A stretch of DNA of 64,000 nt from Thraustochytrium sp. TN22 (taxonomy: Eukaryota > Sar > Bigyra > Thraustochytrida > Thraustochytriidae): assembly GCA_013306675.1 (NCBI GenBank), contig JABLUY010000053.1, forward strand, positions 62,001 through 126,000, written 5' to 3'. This document shows, piece after piece, positions 57,801 through 64,000 of this stretch. A model generated the notes under the pieces. That model was not told the origin of the DNA, did not search any database, and saw only the letters and a list, made by a program, of their open reading frames with translations. How positions within the stretch are numbered: position 1 is the stretch's first letter; each line of letters begins with the position of its first letter. Position numbers and translations under genes: made by a program.

Positions 57801-59430
57801 GCGACTTGGTGGCTGCATGCCCTGAAAACTCAAGGTCTTCAATCACGAAGTTGCCTGGTACCGCTCGCTCGAGTGCCTCTGCGCCCGCCGAGGTGATGGG
57901 ATTCTTCGAGAGATCCAATTTCGTCAGCGTTCTGCTACCATGCAGCGCCTCTGCGAGCGCCTCGGCGCCCGCCTGGCCGATCTGGTTCCCTCTGAGCTCA
58001 AGACTGGATAGAGTCTTGCTGGTCTCCAAAGCTCGCGCCAGTAACGTGGCGCCGCCACAGCCCAGTGCAGTCTTTTCGAGATTGAGCTCCTGCAGGCATG
58101 TGTTGTGCAGCAGCGCTTGTGCTAGCTCCATGCCCCCTGCATCGCCAATGTTGTTGTTTGATCCGAGATCTAACATCTCCAGGAATTGGTTCGTGTGCAG
58201 CGCGCGCGCGAGCGAGGTGGCGCCTGCGAGCCCGATATGGCAAGCCCGCAAACGCAGATAATTCACGACCACAGACGCCTCTAACACGCTCGCGAGAGCG
58301 TGCGCTCCATCGTCGCCTATTCTGTTGGAGCTGATGTTGATCGAGGTCAGCTGATCGATTCTTTTCAGGCCATCTGCAAGCAGCTTGGCGCTCTCAGTGT
58401 CGATATGGCATTTCACGAGGGTGAGATCCACCAATGGTTCCTCCCGCGTGGGCAACCCACGTGTTAGTGACTTGATAGCTTCGGCGTCGACGACGGCAGA
58501 GCTCATGTCCAAGTTCACTAGTATGGACGACGCTCCTAGCACATGAAGCAGCGCCTTCGAGCCATCTTCACTGATCTCATTGTTACTGACATCGAGAGTC
58601 ACGTTTAGCAGCAGTTTATTCCGCCCGAGCGACCGCGCAAGGGCTTGCGCTCCCTTCGTGCCAATCCTGTTGTCCCATAGGTTTAGCGACGTAAACGATG
58701 CACTGACTTCCAGGATTTTGGCCAATGCCTTGGCGCCCTTCACGGCGATCACATTTTTGCTGAGGTCCAGCGACTCAAACGACTTGCTGCGCTTGAGCGC
58801 ACGCGCTAAGGCTTTGGCACCGGAGTCCCCGATAAGGTTGTTGGAGAGGTCCAGCTCAGTGAGCACGCGGTTCTCTGCCAGCCCTTCGGCTAGAGCCTCC
58901 GCCTCTGCGTCTCCAAGTTTGGCATCCCTGCAGTTAAATTGTGTAAGCGTCGGATGGTCCTTGAGAGATAGCGCCAGTGCCCGAGCTCCCGCGACATCAA
59001 TCGAATTTTGGCCGATGTCAAGAGCATTCAGCGCCTTGAGTTTTTTCAGAATCTTAGCCAGACTGACGATGCCGGCGCTTCCGGGTGACGTGCCACACAA
59101 GGAAAGCTCTGTGAGGTTTTCGTTGCCCTCCAGAGCGCGTGCCAACGACCGAATGGAGGAGCCGACTGGATTAAAATCCAGCGTGAGGGCCTCGATCGAC
59201 TTGTTGCTCCTCAAGGCTCGTGCCAAGGCCTTGCCGCCCACCCAGGTGATCTCAGCGCTCGTCAAATCCAGCGCCAGCACAGTGTCGTTCTCCTTCAGCA
59301 CCTGAGCCAGAACTTCCACGCCAGCGTCCCCAATAGGAGGTTCCTCAGGCACGGCGATACTCTCATAGCCTTTGTTGATGTACTTGATCGCGTCGTCCAC
59401 TGCCTCCTGCACGTCATCGCTCAACTTCAT
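54832..59430 (-). CDS. LRR-ROC-COR-TIR protein (ROCO GTPase with C-terminal TIR domain)
   Basis: Protein of 1,532 residues from MKLSDDVQEAVDDAIKY (59430); an in-frame Met at 59679 would add 83 low-complexity residues. Residues about 30-550 are ribonuclease-inhibitor/NLRC3-type LRRs of 28 residues (for example LTELDLSNNLIGDSGAKALARAL), roughly 17 copies. A ROC GTPase domain follows: P-loop GQGASGKTST near 580, a long unstructured insert, WDYGGQGVFYALHH (G3) and VGTHLDQI (G4). The COR region (about 960-1330) carries a very acidic insert (near 56,000-56,190). The C-terminus is a TIR domain (about 1375-1510): VFDVFLSHEWG, KCWLDQNEVQG, SRASVIFVTRRYMEK, CRDEFAYIRAQ. The GTPase is likely active. The TIR position expected to hold the catalytic Glu reads Ala or Thr, so NADase activity is doubtful. 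Likely an intracellular sensor. Confidence 0.88.
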   Translation of the reverse strand: MKLSDDVQEAVDDAIKYINKGYESIAVPEEPPIGDAGVEVLAQVLKENDTVLALDLTSAEITWVGGKALARALRSNKSIEALTLDFNPVGSSIRSLARALEGNENLTELSLCGTSPGSAGIVSLAKILKKLKALNALDIGQNSIDVAGARALALSLKDHPTLTQFNCRDAKLGDAEAEALAEGLAENRVLTELDLSNNLIGDSGAKALARALKRSKSFESLDLSKNVIAVKGAKALAKILEVSASFTSLNLWDNRIGTKGAQALARSLGRNKLLLNVTLDVSNNEISEDGSKALLHVLGASSILVNLDMSSAVVDAEAIKSLTRGLPTREEPLVDLTLVKCHIDTESAKLLADGLKRIDQLTSINISSNRIGDDGAHALASVLEASVVVNYLRLRACHIGLAGATSLARALHTNQFLEMLDLGSNNNIGDAGGMELAQALLHNTCLQELNLEKTALGCGGATLLARALETSKTLSSLELRGNQIGQAGAEALAEALHGSRTLTKLDLSKNPITSAGAEALERAVPGNFVIEDLEFSGHAATKSRIEDLLAEAAKDRRRFTRGAQAALEEDAKGRWGRAKLMFVGQGASGKTSTISTLLRRPVNHTHDSTIGVELSLTHSHEWNGEAQVDDSGLDHMLTSHHFREPDASSQRPQKRQRVSSFQNSFIAARGEARSPGPADAGGDADSDADANAGAGALAATPVSGAPDSRDTSRTKGLSADGATIPRGESRSPSPRSEHDVEAMHERASRKPKMRMEARVKVKRRQLAKAYNPTLRRRMKAGGSTVDQEVSFTIWDYGGQGVFYALHHLFLTRYGVYVLVFDMREVYGKDAFRETLSEMEFEQLSGQAEALTTISFWLDSISLHAPGVDLVVVGTHLDQIDSPHKLSQVQEKLARTLARADPSAGKRGVNIICNKPEGLRFFPINNMDRTEADGRAGRLRRVLTRAAREKPFVARQIPLRWSYCLDKMHETEAPHMNLSEVRELAAGECGLSAADVDAFLAYMHELGNVVHLTGTENLRNVVILRPQWLLSMLARVICEPQHMASHKRSLRCKGTTPAIEDALDTWSKRGVASRCLLEWLWADEGDENEDEEYESEDDDDNKADGEKDSDEDRHADGDENEDDEIDDGDDDDDDEDLDFGSVDEGTDNGIDEDRVDYLVDLLEEMLLASRSPWIGKRDKEGALLIPSLLAPAEEKTFKEGLEAVQGGALVYIQFRRLPRGVFQRFVAGMVETFPHQAQVRKVTANTVDMDFDGVRTFLEVDEPKRRVLIRFAPSQASGSAQSVTDRVELLQRQLKRIDSLFMKAQLHPRLYVSTDGTTRRSASVSAKQLAGQATQGYVRARDGSLVPRDAFDTAGASRDQGQQLQANDADGSDAKVFDVFLSHEWGANNATHMIVVKVAAELQAKHNIKCWLDQNEVQGNVTIAMAQGIDRSRASVIFVTRRYMEKVNTPEDEDDNCRDEFAYIRAQHKQAGMVPCVLDADMADTREWKGRFGFSLGVAKLFTRMFEKGTDAEVSKLAERIRQALAPSREAEV

Positions 59431-59911
59431 GATTGCAGCGGGCCCGCTCAAGGCCTGCAGGCCGTGCTCGGTCACGCTGCACCGCCACGCCACGTCTGCG
59501 CTGGCACTTGCCGCAGCGCGGGGGCAAGGAAGGGGGGGCGGGGGCGGCGCTCCAGGGGTAGGAGCCTCGCGCTCGCCAACGGTCGCGCCCTGGCGCACGG
59601 GCGGCGGCCGCCCGCCGCCGCGCCGCCGCGATCTTCGCCGGCGGATTGGATTTTGATGGCACGTGGCGCACGCGCACAAGCGAATGGGTCCATAGTTCGC
59701 GAATAGACCTCTATTTGGCTAGTAGAGCTAGAGCTTGTTCCAGACGCCCGGGTCATGCATACCTGTCACGACTCGCCCCACTGGCCCCAAGCCGTGGCAG
59801 GTGCCAAATCCGGAGCGCCCCTTGCATGCCGCTGGCAGTCAACTCCAATTTCTGAATCCTGTTCATCGTTACAAGCATTCTTTACATAACCGAGGACTCG
59901 CTTGGCAGTCA
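59431..59911. other. Region between ROCO-TIR gene and arrestin-like gene
   Basis: About 480 bp. It holds the likely 5' UTR and promoter of the ROCO-TIR gene (59,431 to about 59,680, GC-rich) and a moderate-GC stretch to the stop codon of the arrestin-like gene. Both genes are on the minus strand. No gene seen. Confidence 0.5.
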
Positions 59912-61192
59912 TCACTGTGTCTTGGCTGCGGAAGCGGCGCCCTTGGTCGCCGCCCCTTGCCTTGCGCCGGCTGCTACACTTGCACCCGCTCCGGAGGCTG
60001 TTGATGCTGACGGAGCTGGCGACGAGGATGGCATAGGGGCTGCGGTGGCGGTGATGGGCTCGTTGGAGTAGCCGGGCGCCGGCACGGGCATGGCGGACGG
60101 GACGTGCGGGGGCACGAGCTCGGCCATGGGCACCTCGTCCGCGTAGGTGGCGCTGGGTACGTTCGCGTGCGGGTGCGATGGAGCCTCTGGCTGGCGGATG
60201 ATCTGAATGGGAAGACGCAGGTGGTAGTTTTGGCCGAGCAGCGTGCAGGGCTGCAGGGTGAACACGAGGGTGTGATGAACGCTGGCCTGGCGGAGCACAA
60301 AGCTCTGGTTCTGTACATTGAGCGGGATGGTGACGGTGAAGCGCGAGCAAGTACCCTTCTTCATGGCGCCAAAGTCGGCGGCGCGTGGGCGCGGCGGTTG
60401 CCCCTTGGCGGCCTGGGCCTCGTCCTCGCCATTGGGATCTCGCCATGGCTCCTCGGTCTCATGCGCTGCGCTAGCGTGCAGCTTCCACTTCTCGGTGTGC
60501 TCGCGCGAGCCGATGCGCGTGCTGACACAGACCTTTTGCTCGAGCTTGGTGTGGCGCAGCACGAAGGCGGCGTTGGTGTCGTTGCGCATGAAGACAGTGA
60601 CGGCGCAGCTCTCGCCGGGCCGCACACAGGTCGGGAGGCAATAGGCGCGCGCGTGGATGGCTCCGTGCGTGCGAAAGACGGCAAAGCCGGAGTCCACCTT
60701 GGCCTCGAGCGCGCCGGTGGTGACCTCGCTGTCGCGCCGCGGCACGGCGTAGACCTGCAGAGGCTCGACGTGCGCGGTCTGCCTGCTGGTAAAGAGCCAA
60801 CCGGTACCGCGTATGTCAGCGCTGACGGCATAGGTGACCCACAACTTGACGCCGGTGCCGGAGCTGTGGTCGACGCGGTCAAAGGCCACGGACGGCGGCG
60901 CGTCGCGCGGCATATGAAAGCGGAACGGGAAGCTGTACGTGCCGGGCTCGATGGAGCCGTTTGCGAACTTCTTGCACACGATGCTCTGGTCGATCAGCGT
61001 CGTATTGGCCCTGTCCGCGTCCACGCCCGTGACCAACGTGCACCGGAGCCGCGCGATCACCTCCGAGAGCCTCGTCTTGGCGACGACATTGGCCCAGATC
61101 TCGCCCTCCACCACCTCCCCTGGCGCCGCGGAGCTCTGGCCCAGCTTCACGCGCACCGTCGCGTACTGGCTGGCGGACTCCGCCTGGCCCAT
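59912..61192 (-). CDS. Arrestin-fold protein with N-myristoylation motif
   Basis: Protein of 426 residues from MGQAESASQYATVRVKLG (61192). MGQAES fits the N-myristoylation consensus (Gly 2, Ser 6), so membrane anchoring is likely. The body shows an arrestin/Vps26-type double beta sandwich. The N-lobe starts with SSAAPGEVVEGEIWANVVAKT, RLRCTLVTGVD and YSFPFRFHMPRDAPPSV, typical of alpha-arrestins. The C-lobe has the LPTCVRPGESCAVTVFMRNDT block and FTVTIPLNVQNQSFVL. A Pro/Ala/Ser-rich tail follows (PMAELVPPHVPSAMPVP). No PPxY motif is visible. Arrestin-fold proteins adapt cargo receptors to ubiquitin ligases or endocytosis. Myristoylated arrestins are known in protists, but the target is unknown. 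Confidence 0.82.
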   Translation of the reverse strand: MGQAESASQYATVRVKLGQSSAAPGEVVEGEIWANVVAKTRLSEVIARLRCTLVTGVDADRANTTLIDQSIVCKKFANGSIEPGTYSFPFRFHMPRDAPPSVAFDRVDHSSGTGVKLWVTYAVSADIRGTGWLFTSRQTAHVEPLQVYAVPRRDSEVTTGALEAKVDSGFAVFRTHGAIHARAYCLPTCVRPGESCAVTVFMRNDTNAAFVLRHTKLEQKVCVSTRIGSREHTEKWKLHASAAHETEEPWRDPNGEDEAQAAKGQPPRPRAADFGAMKKGTCSRFTVTIPLNVQNQSFVLRQASVHHTLVFTLQPCTLLGQNYHLRLPIQIIRQPEAPSHPHANVPSATYADEVPMAELVPPHVPSAMPVPAPGYSNEPITATAAPMPSSSPAPSASTASGAGASVAAGARQGAATKGAASAAKTQ

Positions 61193-62937
61193 GGTCTCCT
61201 CGCGCGCGGCCGCCGCCGCGCCGCGCCGCGCCGCGCCGCGCCCCGCCGCGCGGCAGGTTCCGGGCTTGGCCTGCCGCCGGCGCGTGCCTCGCCCGCCCCG
61301 CCGCGCCTCGACGCGCCGCCGCGCGCACCGAGCCTCGCGCCGCGCCGCCGCGCCGCCGCGCCGCCACGCCGCTCGAACGCGCCGCGCGCCGCGCCTCGGT
61401 TCGGGTCTGCGGCGCCGCGGCCTCGGGCTCCGAGTCCGAGTCCGGGTCCGAGCCGGAGTCGGCGTCCACCGAGCGCGGCGCCGCCAGCAAGCAAGCAAGG
61501 CGAGGGTCAGGGCGCAGCGCAGGCGGGCGGCGGTCACGGCGGGCGGCTCGGAGAGCGCGCACGGCGCTCGCGACCACGAGGTCCTGCGCTCGATCGTGGA
61601 AGAGTCCCTGGGTCGATCGCGAGTTAGTTCCTCGTGGCTTGGCCGAGTCCGAGCCGGGGTCTGGACGCGCAGGACACAAGCGAACCTGCGGCACGTGCTT
61701 CGGCGATACGACATCGTCGAGGGCGAGAATGCGGAGGAGGCCTAGAGGGCAAGGATGTGGAGCAGGCGGGGACGGGAGTGAGTGACGAGAGGCGTCGAGG
61801 GGCTGTGTGGCGCTCTGTGTGCGCGAGGCTGGCCGTGGTCATGGTGGGTGGTTCGCACCCCAAGGTGCGCACGCTGACTGTGAGGCATGTTGCGGCACAT
61901 TGATTGCCGCACGCTGGGGCGTGCCTTGTGGCACGCAGGGGCATGCCTTGCGGCTTGCTGCTGTATGCTCTGCGGCGTGCTGCGGGCTCTTGGCGCTTGC
62001 GAACTCGCTTTCAATTTTCTCTTGCAGGCAAACGCCTCACGGAGCGCCTCGACAAAATGCCTCGCTTGGCACAAGCCACAAGCCCGGGAGCACTCGGTGG
62101 CAGTGCAACCGGTGGCAGTGCACCCTGGAGGGTGCCAGCGGCCATCGACTTCCCATTTCGCGCTTGCGAGCGTGTACGCCGTACGGGTCCCCATTGGGCC
62201 CCGCCGGGCTGCCAGCCAGACGACTAGCTAGTAGAGGTGGCACAGGCCACCTGACGGGAGTGAATGTGGCGCTCCTCGGCCCCTCATCCTCTCACCCGCA
62301 CTGCATGGCAACACTGCAGGCAGTGCAGGGCGGCGGTCCACGGTCGCTCCCAAAAGTCTCGCACCTCGGTTGCAAGCCTACCACTTCGGCTACAGTAACA
62401 GTAAGTCAAGAGGGTCGCAACGAACAAGCCTTGCACGCCACGGCGGCAGGTTGCAGCAGCGCCCACCTTCGGTTGGCCTCCGCACGGCAACAACTCGCCT
62501 CACTGTCAGTGCCCACGGCCCGTCCCATTTGGCGCAGGGCGCGGCGACGAGTCGAGATCGCGTTGGCGCGCTTTGCCGGCCAGTGTTGCCGCGCGTTGCG
62601 AAGCTTGCCTTGCTGCTCTCCGACAGCGGCTGTCAGCGGCTGTCAGCGCTGTCGCGCGCGCTGCCAGAGATGGGACGAATTCCCTCAAAAGGGCCTGGGA
62701 CACGGCGCGCACCTCGATGGATCGCGTGCGGGGACCTCGCAATCGACCGCCCCGCGGTGGTCAAGCTCTCCGACGGCCGCCGAGCGCGGCGAGAGGCGAG
62801 GCACGGCGCGGCCTGCATGCCAGGAGTGGCGCGCCGGCGGCGCCAGGCCGCGAGCGAGGTCGCGAGCGTCGTGCGCGCGTCGCGGGTTGCGTCGGGCTGC
62901 GCGCGGCGTGCGCCCGGCAGGCTTGGAGGCGGGCAGC
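61193..62937. other. Gene-free region between arrestin-like and myosin genes
   Basis: About 1.7 kb between divergent genes. It begins with a CGCCG-rich run (61,205-61,255). From 61,850 to 62,300 the sequence is moderate in GC, with GGCATGCCTTG-like short repeats. CTAGCTAG occurs at 62,224-62,231. No coding domain or RNA gene is recognised. Confidence 0.5.
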
Positions 62938-64000
62938 ATGGCGCAGTCCTCGGCGCAGGGCGAAGAGCATGGCGAGGGCGCGCGGCGGCGGCAGGTTTGG
63001 GCGCTGGTGGACGACAGCTTCATGCGTGGCGAGGTGGTGGTGGACCACGTGGAGGAGGACTTCGTGGACGTGTCGATTGAGGCACTGGGCGTGACGATCC
63101 CCATCAGCCGCAGCGACATGTACGAGGTGAACCCGCAGGTGGAGCGCTTTGCGGACCTCCACGACCTGACGAGCCTGCGGCACCTGCACGAGCCGGGCAT
63201 CCTCCACGTGCTGGAGGGCCGCTCGTACGCGGACTGTCCGTACACCTACCTGAGCGGTATTCTTGTGAGCGTGAACCCGCTGGTGCGGACGCAGGAGCTG
63301 CTGGAAGCCGGCTTCGTGGCGCCGCCGGGCAGCTTCGTGCCGCCGCACCCGCACGCGCTGGCAGAGACGGCCTTCCAGCAAATGTGCTTCGCGGCCAAGA
63401 ACCAGGACCGCTGTCGCAGCCCGGCGCAGTCCATCGTGATCGCGGGCGAGTCGGGCGCCGGCAAGACCGAGGTGGCGAAGCGCGTGCTCAAGCACCTGAT
63501 CAAGCGGTCCACGTCGCCGGACGCGGCGCCGTCGGGGCTGGAGCAGCAGCTCCTCGGGGTGAACCCGATCTTGGAGTCCTTTGGCAACGCCGCGACGCTG
63601 CGCAACCACAACTCGTCGCGCTTCGGCAAGTTCACCAAGCTGCACTTTGACTGCAGCGGCGACAACGGTAGCCCGGTGAGCCTGGTGCACGCGTCTATCT
63701 GCTCGTACCTGTTGGAACGCTCTCGCATCGCCTTTCATGGCGCGGGCGAGCGCAGCTTTCGCGTCTTTTACGAGCTCATCAACGGTGCGGACGATGACCT
63801 GCGCGCCAAGGCGCACCTGGGACCGCGCGACCAGGGCTTGCAAGGCTACGGCTTTGAGTTCGTGCGTGCCGCGGACGCGAGCGACTACGACGCGGAGGAC
63901 CAGCTGTCGGCGGACGCTGCGGCCTTTGGCAAGCTGGCCGCGGCGCTGCGCACCGTGGGGCTGGGCGAGAGTCTGGAGGCCATTTTCCTCATGGTGGCCT
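62938..64000 (+). CDS. Myosin heavy chain, motor-domain start (3' end outside window)
   Basis: The frame from the ATG at 62938 (MAQSSAQGEE; A at -3, G at +4) stays open to the window end: 354 complete codons. Residues 15-75 look like the SH3-like N-terminal domain (RRQVWALVDDSFMRGEVVVDHVEEDFVDV). The motor follows: LTSLRHLHEPGILHVLEGR...YTYLSGILVSVNP, P-loop GESGAGKT at 170-177, switch I NAATLRNHNSSRFGKF (the family has NAKTxRNxNSSRFGKF) and SICSYLLERSRI. These identify a P-loop ATPase that moves on actin. The class cannot be decided without the neck and tail. Switch II lies beyond the window. Confidence 0.96.
   Translation, partial: MAQSSAQGEEHGEGARRRQVWALVDDSFMRGEVVVDHVEEDFVDVSIEALGVTIPISRSDMYEVNPQVERFADLHDLTSLRHLHEPGILHVLEGRSYADCPYTYLSGILVSVNPLVRTQELLEAGFVAPPGSFVPPHPHALAETAFQQMCFAAKNQDRCRSPAQSIVIAGESGAGKTEVAKRVLKHLIKRSTSPDAAPSGLEQQLLGVNPILESFGNAATLRNHNSSRFGKFTKLHFDCSGDNGSPVSLVHASICSYLLERSRIAFHGAGERSFRVFYELINGADDDLRAKAHLGPRDQGLQGYGFEFVRAADASDYDAEDQLSADAAAFGKLAAALRTVGLGESLEAIFLMVA

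Noticed and set aside
61849-61875. GGTTCGCACC as a possible tRNA T-arm
   Set aside because: The flanking bases do not make a T-stem or a full cloverleaf; no tRNA gene could be supported anywhere in the window.

Overview
This window looks like nuclear DNA from a compact, GC-rich, intron-poor protist genome. A labyrinthulomycete/thraustochytrid-type stramenopile is my best guess. Eukaryotic markers are ribosomal protein uL15, TMA7, the anaphase-promoting-complex subunit APC10 (two clear spliceosomal introns), a myosin head, an arrestin-fold protein, a SANT-domain protein and a ubinuclein-like protein. Stramenopile-like traits are Pro-Ser-Ala linkers in a cysteine-rich surface protein, an LRR/multi-TM/kinase receptor and LRR-ROC-COR-TIR and TIR-like-TPR proteins. 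The lineage is inferred from style; no rRNA or organelle marker is present.

Layout. 1-9 kb: the 3' end of one ABCG half-transporter and a complete paralogue (6777-9014) flank a Tudor-like protein, an F-box/LRR protein (minus) and a divergently transcribed DOT1-like methyltransferase joined to a TTLL12-type SET-like region. 9-16 kb: a double-hotdog thioesterase and a 1,681-residue secreted/type I membrane cysteine-rich protein, both minus. 16-18.8 kb: gene-poor GC-rich simple sequence. 18.8-28.7 kb: an unknown protein convergent with a SANT-domain protein, then a START protein, a DECD helicase and a ubinuclein-like protein. 29-32 kb: a long GTCCTC repeat, uL15 behind a telo-box-like element plus an 18-bp perfect palindrome, and APC10. 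32-41.5 kb: a giant LRR/TM/kinase receptor (minus) and a TIR-like/TPR protein. 42-44 kb: a broken DNA transposon. 44-54.6 kb: a coiled-coil orphan, an LRR protein divergent from a Zn-ribbon orphan, a two-domain SERHL-like hydrolase, and a DEAD-box helicase divergent from TMA7. 54.8-64 kb: an LRR-ROC-COR-TIR protein, a myristoylatable arrestin-like protein and the start of a myosin heavy chain running off the window.

The genes are mostly independent housekeeping and signalling units, not an operon-like set. Recurrent organisation is divergent pairs with short shared promoters (4371-4656, 47128-47343, 53931-54401) and tightly packed convergent ends (stop codons 24 nt apart near 19.6 kb). The most novel signals are the DOT1/TTLL12 fusion, the LRR-ROC-COR-TIR protein whose TIR seems to lack the NADase glutamate, the plant-like promoter architecture ahead of uL15, and the duplicated hydrolase with a dead second active site. 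All domain calls were made by eye from motifs; no database search was run.
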